From the NCBI GenBank assembly GCA_019638615.1, contig JAHBTL010000005.1, positions 62,001-126,000 of the forward strand: 64,000 nt of DNA. Reading direction: 5' to 3'. Of the stretch, positions 44,647-52,579 are shown piece by piece. The translations under genes and the position numbers were made by a program. The notes beneath the pieces were generated by a model. The model was not told where the DNA came from. It saw only the letters and a list, made by a program, of their open reading frames with translations, and ran no database searches. This stretch comes from Chitinophagaceae bacterium. GTDB taxonomy: Bacteria > Bacteroidota > Bacteroidia > Chitinophagales > Chitinophagaceae. How positions within the stretch are numbered: the stretch's first letter is position 1; the number at the start of each line of letters is the position of its first letter.

Positions 44647-45891
44647 ATGGGGCTAAAAATTTTACGCACCTTATTAATTCTTTACGGTTTATTAAGCCTG
44701 AACGAACAGGGTTACGCGCAATGCCCTGGAGGGGTACCTCCCCAGCAAATAGCGCAAACAACGGTCGCCTCTATTGACGGAGATATGGAGAGCTTTCCAT
44801 TTGACCAGTTTGACCCCTCTTTGGGCACATTAATAGGTGTAGATATTCACGCAAATGTTACGGGATTGATTGCGATGACGGTGATTAACTATAATACAGC
44901 TCCACGGTCATATAATGTAGGAGTAACACGAACGGATTCATTAAAGTCTCCGGGGTTGGGTGTTGAGCTGGTAATTGACACAACTGTTGATTATACTACC
45001 CCGGTTTTGCCGGGAAGTATGCATCCGGGTACACCGCCAGCGTATTTCGACCGATTCCCGAATAATGTTGCCGGGGGAGAGCCCAAGAACTGGGATTCAA
45101 GATTTGTAGATGCGCCTGTTGACAAAGACATTTATCAGACTATTACCGATCCAGGCTTACTGGCAGGATATACAGGGCTGGGCGCAATTGAAATTGAATA
45201 TGTGCTGGACCCGGGATTTTCGTTATATGGGGGCGCCAGCCAGGCACAGGGTATTATTACTACCTATGCCACCAATATAGAATTAACGGTTACCTATACT
45301 TATTGCCCGCTGTCCATATTGCCGGGTCGTAAATTAAGTTTCCAGGCCAGCAAAAAAAGCGATCGCAATGTGCTGCTCACCTGGATCAAGGAAAACGAGG
45401 AAAGCAATATAATTTATACCCCGGAGGTGAGCTTTGACGGGCAGGATTTTGCAGCCGCAGGTACGATGTACAGTCAAAAGCCTGAAAACGACGCGACTGT
45501 AGTAAAATATGAGTTTGGATACGATGTGCCGGCAAGCACCAGTGGAAAGCTGTATTTCAGGTTAAAGCAGGTAAACGCTTTAGGAGAGGTTAGTTATTCG
45601 GGCGTAAAAATTGTGAATATTAGCAATGTTGATAAGCAGGCGCTGAGCTTATATCCCAACCCTGCCGGCAAAGCGGTTGAGCTAAGATTTAATACGCCGC
45701 AAAAACAAAGGCTGCAGGTAGATGTGATCAACAGTGTGGGGCAGGTGGCAGAGTCGAGGGCAATTAGCCTTAACGGAGCCCGGCAACATACATTCATATT
45801 CAGCCGCGCTCACCAGCCGGGAGTTTATTTTATGAGGGTGCTCAATCCTTCTACGAAGGAACAGCAGGTGGTACGACTGGTGATACAATAG
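44647..45891 (+). CDS. Secreted protein with type IX secretion sorting domain
   Basis: 414 residues. An N-terminal signal peptide (ILRTLLILYGLLSLNEQGYAQ) and a C-terminal type A sorting domain (about 330-414: LSLYPNPAGKAVELRF, LQVDVINSVGQ, PGVYFMRVLN, VVRLVIQ) show export by T9SS to the cell surface or medium. The central part (about 25-225) has no family that I recognise; residues about 235-325 look like a fibronectin-like spacer (KKSDRNVLLTWIKENEES...FYFRLKQVNALGEVSYSG-type). PorT, a part of this secretion system, is encoded at 62.0 kb. Confidence 0.88.
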   Translation: MGLKILRTLLILYGLLSLNEQGYAQCPGGVPPQQIAQTTVASIDGDMESFPFDQFDPSLGTLIGVDIHANVTGLIAMTVINYNTAPRSYNVGVTRTDSLKSPGLGVELVIDTTVDYTTPVLPGSMHPGTPPAYFDRFPNNVAGGEPKNWDSRFVDAPVDKDIYQTITDPGLLAGYTGLGAIEIEYVLDPGFSLYGGASQAQGIITTYATNIELTVTYTYCPLSILPGRKLSFQASKKSDRNVLLTWIKENEESNIIYTPEVSFDGQDFAAAGTMYSQKPENDATVVKYEFGYDVPASTSGKLYFRLKQVNALGEVSYSGVKIVNISNVDKQALSLYPNPAGKAVELRFNTPQKQRLQVDVINSVGQVAESRAISLNGARQHTFIFSRAHQPGVYFMRVLNPSTKEQQVVRLVIQ

Positions 45892-45951
45892 ACGAAAGGC
45901 TGATAATAGTTAAAATATTTATGTAAAAAAGAGTTGGCGTGCATAAACCAC

Positions 45952-45981
45952 TTGTCAACTCTTTTTGTTTTTGTATTTTTG
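45952..45981 (+). promoter_or_regulatory. Bacteroidota promoter of the DUF4290 gene
   Basis: TTG at 45952-45954, a 19-bp spacer and TATTTTTG at 45974-45981 match the TTG / TAnnTTTG consensus exactly. The start codon lies 19 bp after the -7 element. Confidence 0.75.
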
Positions 45982-46000
45982 TCTCTACTATACATCTTAC

Positions 46001-46672
46001 ATGGAATATAATACCACCAGGAATCATCTCATCATGCGCGAATATGGCAGGCATATTCAAAAGATGATAGATTACGTAATAACGATTGAAGACAGGGAAA
46101 GAAGGCAGAAAAATGCGCAGGCGCTGATTGAGCTCATGGGCTTCCTGAATCCTCATCTTAAAAATGTAGAAGACTTCCGTCATAAATTATGGGATCATCT
46201 TTTTTTAATATCCGATTTTAAGCTGGATGTTGATAGTCCGTATCCTATTCCCACCCGGGAAACCCTTAAAGCAAAGCCGGAGACATTGCCCTATCCCAAA
46301 AAGTATCCGAAATATTCTCATCTCGGTAAGAACCTGGAGCTTGTTATTCAAAAAGCATTGAAAGAAGAAAGTCCTGAAAAACGTTCGGGGTTTGCCAACT
46401 CCATTGCTTATTATATGAAGCTGGCGTACAATACCTGGCATAAAGAACTGGTGCACGACGATGCCATACGAAGCGAGTTGAACGCCATTACCGATGGACA
46501 ACTTGAATTTACCAATACGCCTTTTGTAAAAGCATACAGGGAAAGAGACAACAGGGACAGCAACCGTTTTCAACGCGGAGGAAAGAATTTTCAGCAACGC
46601 AACGGCGGCGGAAATCGTAGCGACCGGAATGGAAAAAGCGGCGGCAAGCACTTTAAAAAGCGATTTAAGTAA
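46001..46672 (+). CDS. DUF4290 domain protein
   Basis: 223 residues from the ATG at 46001 (MEYNTTRNHLIMREYGRHIQ), placed just behind a good promoter. The DUF4290 body (about 1-175) is helical and highly conserved in Bacteroidota; the last 35 residues are Arg/Gly/Asn-rich (RFQRGGKNFQQRNGGGNRSD), an RGG-like tail that often binds RNA. A role in RNA or ribosome biology is inference from that tail only. An intrinsic terminator follows. Confidence 0.85.
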   Translation: MEYNTTRNHLIMREYGRHIQKMIDYVITIEDRERRQKNAQALIELMGFLNPHLKNVEDFRHKLWDHLFLISDFKLDVDSPYPIPTRETLKAKPETLPYPKKYPKYSHLGKNLELVIQKALKEESPEKRSGFANSIAYYMKLAYNTWHKELVHDDAIRSELNAITDGQLEFTNTPFVKAYRERDNRDSNRFQRGGKNFQQRNGGGNRSDRNGKSGGKHFKKRFK

Positions 46673-46694
46673 GCATTGGCTGTATAAAATAAGT

Positions 46695-46728
46695 AACCCC
46701 GGCTGTAGGTATACAATGCCGGGGTTTT
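46695..46728 (+). terminator. Intrinsic terminator after the DUF4290 gene
   Basis: Perfect 9-bp arms AACCCCGGC (46695-46703) and GCCGGGGTT (46718-46726), followed by TT. The hairpin runs directly into the murA -7 element. Confidence 0.75.
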
Positions 46729-46735
46729 ATATTTG
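46728..46735 (+). promoter_or_regulatory. -7 promoter element of murA-gmk
   Basis: TATATTTG fits TAnnTTTG exactly and ends 20 bp before the murA start. The matching upstream region overlaps the terminator hairpin of the previous gene; no clear TTG is seen there. Confidence 0.6.
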
Positions 46736-46755
46736 CACACATTCATTTTACTACT

Positions 46756-48060
46756 ATGCATTCGTTTGAAGTTACAGGTGGCAAAAAGCTGAAAGGTGAA
46801 ATTGTTCCCCAGGGAGCAAAAAATGAAGCCCTTCAGATCATTAGCGCGGTACTGCTTACTCCCGAAAAGGTTACTATTAACAATATACCCGACATACTGG
46901 ATGTAAACCTGCTGATCGAATTGCTGGGGGAAATGAATGTAAAAACAGAAAGGCACAGCAGGCATTCCTGCACCTTCAGGGCAGATAATGTAGATATTGA
47001 TTATTTACGCGGTGACGCTTATAAAAAGAAGAGCGGGCGTTTAAGGGGGTCTGTTATGCTGGCGGGCCCGTTGCTTGCCCGTTACCGGAAAGCGTTTATT
47101 CCCAAACCGGGAGGTGATAAAATAGGGAGAAGGCGACTGGATACTCATATCGTTGGCTTTGAAAAGCTCGGCGCTCAATTTACTTATCATAATGAAGATG
47201 GCTTTTTTCACCTTGCCGCCCCCGAGCTGAAAGGCGCTTATATGCTGCTGGATGAACCTTCGGTTACGGGTACTGCCAATATTGTGATGGCGGCGGTAAT
47301 GGCAAAAGGCACCACCACCATTTACAATGCGGCCTGCGAACCGTACCTGCAGCAATTGTGTAAAATGCTGAGTCGCATGGGCGCCAATATCCGGGGGATA
47401 GGTTCCAACATGCTTACTATAACAGGAGTAGATTATTTGGGGGGAACAGAACACAGCATGTTGCCCGACATGATCGAAGTGGGTTCTTTTATTGGACTTG
47501 CGGCGATGACACAAAGTGAAATTATCATCAAAAACGCGGGCATTGAGCACCTGGGGCAGATCCCCGATAAATTCAGACAGCTCGGTATTCAATTACAATT
47601 CCGGGGCGATGATATTTATATTCCCGAACAGGAGGTATACGAAATCCAGACTTTCCTGGATGGATCTGTAATGACCATTTACGATCATCCCTGGCCCGGC
47701 TTCACGCCCGACCTGTTAAGCATTGTGCTGGTAGTGGCAACGCAGGCAAAAGGTTCCGTGCTGGTACACCAGAAAATGTTTGAAAGCAGGTTGTTTTTTG
47801 TTGATAAACTGATAGACATGGGCGCACAGATCATTTTGTGCGACCCGCACCGGGCGGCGGTGATAGGTCTGGGGCGTGAGCAAAACCTTCGCGGTATTAC
47901 AATGAGCAGTCCCGATATACGTGCAGGTGTTTCATTGTTAATTGCCGCATTGAGCGCGGAGGGAAAAAGCGTGATACAAAATATAGAACAAATAGACAGG
48001 GGTTATCAATACATTGATGAAAGATTAAAGCAACTCGGCGCCCAAATTGAACGTGTATAA
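46756..48060 (+). CDS. murA: UDP-N-acetylglucosamine 1-carboxyvinyltransferase MurA, Asp variant
   Basis: 434 residues; transfers enolpyruvate from PEP to UDP-GlcNAc, the first committed step of peptidoglycan synthesis. Motifs are GGKKLKGEIVPQGAKNEALQII at the N terminus (substrate Lys-Asn), RGSVMLAGPLLAR and PKPGGDKIGRRRLDTH. The catalytic loop residue that is Cys115 in E. coli is Asp121 here (GGDKIG). This substitution is known in other species to keep activity but prevent fosfomycin alkylation. gmk follows after 24 bp on the same strand. Confidence 0.95.
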   Translation: MHSFEVTGGKKLKGEIVPQGAKNEALQIISAVLLTPEKVTINNIPDILDVNLLIELLGEMNVKTERHSRHSCTFRADNVDIDYLRGDAYKKKSGRLRGSVMLAGPLLARYRKAFIPKPGGDKIGRRRLDTHIVGFEKLGAQFTYHNEDGFFHLAAPELKGAYMLLDEPSVTGTANIVMAAVMAKGTTTIYNAACEPYLQQLCKMLSRMGANIRGIGSNMLTITGVDYLGGTEHSMLPDMIEVGSFIGLAAMTQSEIIIKNAGIEHLGQIPDKFRQLGIQLQFRGDDIYIPEQEVYEIQTFLDGSVMTIYDHPWPGFTPDLLSIVLVVATQAKGSVLVHQKMFESRLFFVDKLIDMGAQIILCDPHRAAVIGLGREQNLRGITMSSPDIRAGVSLLIAALSAEGKSVIQNIEQIDRGYQYIDERLKQLGAQIERV

Positions 48061-48084
48061 TTTCATTGAAAAGCATTATCAGCA

Positions 48085-48660
48085 ATGCCTCAACAAAATA
48101 AAATCATCATCATAACTGCCCCCTCGGGCGCCGGCAAAACTTCCATTGTTCATTACCTGTTGCAGAAATATCCCGGGTTGCTGGCTTTTTCCGTTTCGGC
48201 AACTACGCGCAAAGCAAGAGCTGCAGAAACAGATGGCAAGGACTATTATTTTATTTCGGAAGAAGATTTCAGGCAAAAAATACAGCAGAATGAGTTTGTA
48301 GAATGGGAAATGGTATATGAAGGAAAATATTACGGTACGCTGCTGCAGGAACTGGAAAGAATATGGCAACAGGGAAAAACCCCCGTACTTGATATAGACG
48401 TAAAGGGAGCCTTGCGCATCCAGGAGCGGTTTCCGGACGCTTCGCTGTCTCTTTTCATCGAGCCGCCTTCTGTAGCGGAACTGCAAAAAAGGCTGGAAAG
48501 CCGTGGTACGGAAACCGCCGAAACATTAGCCGCCCGTGTCAACAAAGCATCGTACGAACTTTCATTCAAACATCACTTTAATTATACCATCATCAACAAA
48601 GAGCTGAATGAAGCCTGTGCCGAAGCAGACCGGCTGATTACAAATTACCTTGCTCATTAA
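48085..48660 (+). CDS. gmk: Guanylate kinase
   Basis: 191 residues; phosphorylates GMP to GDP with ATP. The P-loop APSGAGKTSIVHYLL is near the N terminus, followed by VSATTRKAR (GMP-binding), GKDYYFISEEDF and VLDIDVKGALRIQERFP. The length is normal. It is 24 bp behind murA and probably co-transcribed, linking wall precursor and nucleotide supply. Confidence 0.95.
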   Translation: MPQQNKIIIITAPSGAGKTSIVHYLLQKYPGLLAFSVSATTRKARAAETDGKDYYFISEEDFRQKIQQNEFVEWEMVYEGKYYGTLLQELERIWQQGKTPVLDIDVKGALRIQERFPDASLSLFIEPPSVAELQKRLESRGTETAETLAARVNKASYELSFKHHFNYTIINKELNEACAEADRLITNYLAH

Positions 48661-48742
48661 TACTATATCGTACTCCGGTCCGTTACAATAGCCGGAACAT
48701 TTAAACCTGTGTAAGCGCCTGCCATTCAGTAAAATAAACCGG

Positions 48743-49059
48743 GGGGCATTTTTCGCAGGCGGGTGGTGACACCCGCCTGTAGGAGCGTCTACCGGTCGGT
48801 GTCTCACTATAGCCGTCAACTTAGGAAATCTGGCGCTTAAATACCCCGAATGGGGTTTAATTTGAATAGCCATCGGTGTAACCGGTGGTATATTTGCGAC
48901 AATTTTACATTGAACCCCGTAGGGGTTCAACAAAACTTCGGCATTGCTGTCCCCCAACTTTGTTGGAGGCTATTCAAATTCAAGCCCTTCGGGCTTAAAT
49001 TGACGGCTATGGTGTCTCACCGACCGGAAAATTTAGCACGAAAAATTCGAAATGCACCC
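48743..49059. repeat. Large palindromic repeat element, family member B
   Basis: Fills most of a 452-bp gene-free gap. The ends (about GGGGCATTTTTCG and CGAAATGCACCC) resemble the inverted ends of the MITE-like element at 15236-15410, and both copies begin with a CAGGCGGGTG hairpin (here perfect, 48756-48765 with 48770-48779). Inside lies a nested palindrome: outer arms 48792-48823 and 48996-49027 match at 27 of 32 positions, and inner arms AATTTGAATAGCC (48859-48871) and its exact complement (48968-48980) match perfectly. Small hairpins CCCCGAATGGGG, GAACCCCGTAGGGGTTC and AAGCCCTTCGGGCTT sit between. No transposase and no clean target duplication. Confidence 0.65.
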
Positions 49060-49112
49060 AAAGCCGGTAACCAGTTCTCTTTACGGCTTCAATTTATTAT
49101 TTTTGACAACAT

Positions 49113-50396
49113 ATGACAGCAGATATAGGAATATTGGTCGGTATCATACTTATTCTTTTGTTGGTAGGCTTGTTCGCGGGTATTGAAGCGGCCTTTGTAT
49201 CTGCCAATAAGTTTTCGTTTGAATTAAAAAGAAAGCAGGGGCTGAGAAGCGGCAGGATATTGTCTGATCTTCTTGAAAATCCTTCCCGTTTTATTGGTTC
49301 CATTATCGTGGGACTTGTTTTAACCGTTGTAGTATACGGACTGCTGGTAGGTTCTATTTTTGCCCCGGTGTGGAACTGGATCGAAAACAATTTTGGCACA
49401 TCGTATTCGTATATAAAATACCTCCGCCTGATTTTTGAGACCCTGGTTTCGGCTACGCTTTTGATTTTTGTGCAGCTTTCTTTCAGGGCTTTTTTCCGGG
49501 CGAAAAGCGACTCGGTTTTATCGGTGCTGGCCCAATTGGGCGTGCTGGGGTTTATTCATACGGTTTTTTACCCGATCGCTTCTTTATTTATAGGAATAGC
49601 AGAATGGATACTGAAATACCTGTTCGATGTCAAGCTGTCTGACCAAAAGCCCACCATAGCGCCTGTAGACATAGAAACTTTTATCCAGCAGAACAAAGAT
49701 CAGTCGGACAACGACCAGGATATCAATACCCGGCTGTTTGAAAACGCGCTGCAACTGCCCTCTATTAAAATACGGCAATGCCTTATTCCGCGTAAAGAAA
49801 TTGAAGCTGTGGATATCAATACGTCCATTGAAATGGTAAAGCAAAAGTTTATTGATACAAAGCTTAGCAGGCTCATTATTTATGAGAACAATATTGACAA
49901 TATACTTGGCTATATCCACCAGATTGAACTTTTCAAGAACCCAACAGAAATAAGATCGGTCATGCTTCCTATACCTGCCGTGCCGGAAAGCATGAGCGCT
50001 ACCGACCTGATCAGCAAATTCACGAAAGAACACAAAAGCATTGCCTGGGTGGTGGATGAGTTTGGCGGTACTGCTGGTATCATCACCATGGAAGACCTGC
50101 TGGAAGAAATTTTTGGAGAGATCAGGGATGAATATGATACGGATCGGTTTGTTGAAAAGCAGATTTCTGAGAATGAATATATTTTTTCGGGAAGGCTTGA
50201 AATTGATTACCTGAACCAGAAATATGGCTTCGGGTTTAAAGAAACCGCCTCCGAAACATTATCAGGCTATATCATTCACAATTATGAAATGATCCCTAAG
50301 ATCAAAGAGCGCATCATTATTGATAATTACGAGTTTGATGTTATTAATGTGAGCGATACCCGCATTGAAATGGTAAAGGTTAAAAAGCTGAAGTAA
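49113..50396 (+). CDS. CNNM/CBS-domain membrane protein (hemolysin-C family)
   Basis: 427 residues: an N-terminal CNNM membrane domain with about four helices (residues 1-150, starting VGIILILLLVGLFAGIEAAFVSA), a CBS pair (about 195-330, with CLIPRKEIEAVDIN and SIAWVVDEFGGTAGIITMEDLLEEIFG) and a C-terminal CorC/HlyC domain. Such proteins are linked to Mg2+/Co2+ efflux or metal resistance; the old hemolysin name has little support. The gliding protein GldE belongs to the same superfamily, but nothing here marks this copy as GldE. Confidence 0.87.
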   Translation: MTADIGILVGIILILLLVGLFAGIEAAFVSANKFSFELKRKQGLRSGRILSDLLENPSRFIGSIIVGLVLTVVVYGLLVGSIFAPVWNWIENNFGTSYSYIKYLRLIFETLVSATLLIFVQLSFRAFFRAKSDSVLSVLAQLGVLGFIHTVFYPIASLFIGIAEWILKYLFDVKLSDQKPTIAPVDIETFIQQNKDQSDNDQDINTRLFENALQLPSIKIRQCLIPRKEIEAVDINTSIEMVKQKFIDTKLSRLIIYENNIDNILGYIHQIELFKNPTEIRSVMLPIPAVPESMSATDLISKFTKEHKSIAWVVDEFGGTAGIITMEDLLEEIFGEIRDEYDTDRFVEKQISENEYIFSGRLEIDYLNQKYGFGFKETASETLSGYIIHNYEMIPKIKERIIIDNYEFDVINVSDTRIEMVKVKKLK

Positions 50397-50422
50397 CGCC
50401 TCAAAAAATATTTTTTTCTTTT

Positions 50423-50453
50423 TTGGAAGAATCCAAAGCCCTGATTACCTTTG
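50423..50453 (+). promoter_or_regulatory. Bacteroidota promoter of the asd leader
   Basis: TTG at 50423-50425, a 20-bp spacer and TACCTTTG at 50446-50453 match the consensus. The leader-peptide ATG begins only 8 bp after the -7 element, so the 5' leader before it should be nearly absent. Confidence 0.7.
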
Positions 50454-50461
50454 CCCGCGCA

Positions 50462-50524
50462 ATGATAAAAATGATCAAGCATACTAAGAACACAAAGAAA
50501 CAGTTCCTTACCGGGAAAGGTTAA
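50462..50524 (+). CDS. Candidate asd leader peptide, rich in aspartate-family residues
   Basis: A 20-codon frame, MIKMIKHTKN-TKKQFLTGKG, opens right behind the promoter. It contains two Met, two Ile, three Thr and six Lys, exactly the four amino acids made from aspartate semialdehyde, with the dense block KHTKNTKK in the middle. Its last codons (ACC GGG AAA GG) form the 5' arm of an antiterminator. This is the layout of thrL/trpL-type leader peptides. It would have no function as a protein; translation is the signal. A second in-frame ATG at codon 4 is an alternative start. Confidence 0.75.
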   Translation: MIKMIKHTKNTKKQFLTGKG

Positions 50525-50588
50525 AGAGTGTATTGTATGACTGAATATATTCAAGGCCTTTCCGGAAGCGGGAAGGCTTTTTACTTTT
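50511..50588 (+). promoter_or_regulatory. Attenuator (antiterminator/terminator) upstream of asd
   Basis: Terminator: GCCTTTCCG (50556-50564), loop GAAG, CGGGAAGGC (50569-50577), nine pairs with one G-U, then TTTTTACTTTT. Antiterminator: CCGGGAAAGG (50511-50520) can pair with CCTTTCCGG (50557-50565), nine pairs with one bulged G. The two structures exclude each other. The 5' antiterminator arm is inside the last codons of the leader peptide. A ribosome stalled at the Lys/Thr block leaves the arm free, so asd is read; a ribosome that reaches the stop codon covers it, so transcription ends. Confidence 0.8.
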
Positions 50589-50626
50589 AAAACCATCAAT
50601 CATTAAAACAATAAAAACCAACCAAA

Positions 50627-51634
50627 ATGAAAGTTGCGGTAGTAGGAGCCACCGGATTGGTAGGCTCTAAAATGTTACAGGTGCTTGCAGAAAGAAATTT
50701 CCCGGTTACGGAATTGATCCCTGTTGCTTCGGAAAAATCAATCGGAAAGGAAGTGGAATTCAAGGGTAAGAAGTACAAGGTGGTGAGTGCGGCAGATGCT
50801 ATCGCAACCAAACCTGCTGTAGCTATCTTTTCCGCAGGCGGAAGCACTTCGCTGGCGCTTGCACCTCAATTTGCCGCTGCAGGTATAACAGTTATTGATA
50901 ATTCCTCTGCATGGCGCATGGATCCTGCCAAAAAACTGGTGGTACCGGAAATCAATGCCGATGCTTTGACCAAAGACGATAAAATAATTGCCAACCCCAA
51001 TTGCTCCACTATACAGATGGTGGTGGCATTGAATCCATTGCATAAGAAATACGGGATAAAAAGAATCGTGGTAAGTACCTACCAGAGTGTTACTGGTACC
51101 GGCGTAAAAGCGGTTGAGCAACTGCATGGTGAAAGGAATAAATCGGTAAAAGGAGAGAACGGCGAATACCCTATGGCATACAAATACCCGATTGACCTAA
51201 ATGTTATTCCGCAGATAGATGTGTTTGTTGACAACGGTTATACCAAAGAAGAAATGAAAATGGTGAACGAAACCAAAAAGATCATGCGGGATGATAACAT
51301 ACGTGTAACCGCTACTACGGTTCGTATACCGGTAATGGGCGGCCACAGCGAAAGCGTGAACGTGGAGTTTGAAAAAGATTTTGAACTGGCTGATGTAAAA
51401 GGCCTGCTGGAAAAAGCGCCCGGGGTAATTGTGGTTGATGATCCTGCCAACGCGGTATATCCCATGCCGAAAGATGCGCATGAAAAAGATGAAGTGTTTG
51501 TAGGCAGGTTGAGAAGGGATGAGACGCAGCCCAATACGTTGAACATGTGGATCGTGAGCGACAACCTCCGCAAAGGCGCGGCTACCAACGCGGTACAGAT
51601 CGCCGAGTATCTGGTGGCCAATAAGCTGTTGTAA
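50627..51634 (+). CDS. asd: Aspartate-semialdehyde dehydrogenase
   Basis: 335 residues; reduces aspartyl phosphate to aspartate semialdehyde with NADPH, the branch point to Lys, diaminopimelate, Thr, Met and Ile. The nucleotide-binding GATGLVGSKML is at residues 7-17 and the catalytic Cys126 lies in NPNCSTIQ. The later segments VPVMGGHSESVNVEF-type (here RIPVMGGHSESVNVEF) and GRLRRDETQPNTLNMWIVSDNL are typical. It is preceded by a leader peptide and attenuator, and it starts 38 bp after the terminator T-run. It also feeds peptidoglycan synthesis through diaminopimelate. Confidence 0.96.
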   Translation: MKVAVVGATGLVGSKMLQVLAERNFPVTELIPVASEKSIGKEVEFKGKKYKVVSAADAIATKPAVAIFSAGGSTSLALAPQFAAAGITVIDNSSAWRMDPAKKLVVPEINADALTKDDKIIANPNCSTIQMVVALNPLHKKYGIKRIVVSTYQSVTGTGVKAVEQLHGERNKSVKGENGEYPMAYKYPIDLNVIPQIDVFVDNGYTKEEMKMVNETKKIMRDDNIRVTATTVRIPVMGGHSESVNVEFEKDFELADVKGLLEKAPGVIVVDDPANAVYPMPKDAHEKDEVFVGRLRRDETQPNTLNMWIVSDNLRKGAATNAVQIAEYLVANKLL

Positions 51635-51661
51635 CAATTCCAGGGAATTTTATTGAAGGCG

Positions 51662-51700
51662 GCCTGGGTTTCCAACCTTCCAAGGGTTGGAAACCCAGGC
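51662..51700. terminator. 16-bp perfect hairpin after asd
   Basis: Arms GCCTGGGTTTCCAACC (51662-51677) and its exact complement (51685-51700), loop TTCCAAG, 27 bp after the asd stop. There is no long T-run (ATTATTATATCC follows), so it may be a terminator, an mRNA-stabilising stem or a repeat unit. It is unusually long for an intrinsic terminator. Confidence 0.55.
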
Positions 51701-51843
51701 ATTATTATATCCGGCAATACCTCATAACGCTTCTTCATAAGTAATAGTAACCACTCATACATCAAACCGGTTGCAGTGCAACGCCGGACCAAAGAGCCGT
51801 GTCATCTCGTCGGGTGGTTCATTTATTATTTAAAAAGAAAGCA

Positions 51844-52503
51844 ATGAAAATTAAAAGTTTGATTTTGGCCGCCGGAATGCTGGCGTTGTTCAGTTCCTGC
51901 GAAAAGGATACTATTATAGGTGGGGGTACTGTAAAAACAGAAGACCGGGAAGTAAGCGATTTTACTAAAGTAGCTGTTGAAGGTTCTACCAACATCCATA
52001 TTACAAAGGGAAGTTCTTTTGATCTATCGGTAAAGGCGTATCAAAATCTTCTGCCCTATTTAAAGACCCGTGTGGAGAATAACACGTTGATCGTTAAATA
52101 TGAAAACAGTACGAGTGTAGGAAATGACAATTCGCAGGTGTTTATTACCATGCCTGTGCTGGAAGGGTTAAGCGCTACAGGAAGCGGAGATATAGATGTA
52201 AAGGGCGTTTTTGAGCATACGCCGGACTTTGACGCGCACATCAGCGGGTCGTCGGACATCAGTATTGAGCATGCCCGGGCTGAAAACCTTGTGCTATCCA
52301 TTTCAGGCAGCGGCGATTTTAAAAGTTTTGGACTTTCTATTGAAGAAGCAAATGTTTCTATATCGGGCAGCGGAGAGGTTGAAATAACTGTGAATAAAAA
52401 ATTAAAAGCGAATATCAGCGGCAGTGGTAATGTCTTTTACAAAGGGAACCCCATTATGATAGACAACAATATCAGCGGCAGCGGCAAAGTAATAAAGAAG
52501 TAG
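51844..52503 (+). CDS. DUF2807 (GIN domain) lipoprotein
   Basis: 219 residues from the ATG at 51844 (MKIKSLILAAG), preferred over an upstream extension into spacer. The lipobox region LALFSSC gives a lipidated N terminus, so the protein sits in the envelope. The body is a right-handed beta-helix-like domain with recurring GSG turns (SATGSGDIDVKG, SISGSGDFKSFG, SISGSGEVEITV, NISGSGNVFYKG, NISGSGKV), the hallmark of DUF2807. Function unknown; a structural or adhesive surface role is inference. Confidence 0.88.
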   Translation: MKIKSLILAAGMLALFSSCEKDTIIGGGTVKTEDREVSDFTKVAVEGSTNIHITKGSSFDLSVKAYQNLLPYLKTRVENNTLIVKYENSTSVGNDNSQVFITMPVLEGLSATGSGDIDVKGVFEHTPDFDAHISGSSDISIEHARAENLVLSISGSGDFKSFGLSIEEANVSISGSGEVEITVNKKLKANISGSGNVFYKGNPIMIDNNISGSGKVIKK

Positions 52504-52579
52504 ATATAAGCCGCGGCTGCTTTATCCTGGCAGATAGCTGACGTTCTTACCTACGAAAATATTGTGGTGCAACAACAGG

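Noticed and set aside
47041-47592. 183-codon open frame antisense to murA
   Set aside because: No family resemblance; mirror of a strongly conserved coding region, as are the long antisense frames in mreB, bshA and the GH63 gene.
49113-50396. Gliding motility protein GldE
   Set aside because: Same CNNM/CBS superfamily, but no GldE-specific feature or gld neighbour is visible.
50401-50627. Lysine or SAM riboswitch upstream of asd
   Set aside because: The leader is only about 165 nt and lacks the conserved cores of those riboswitches; leader peptide plus alternative hairpins explain it better.
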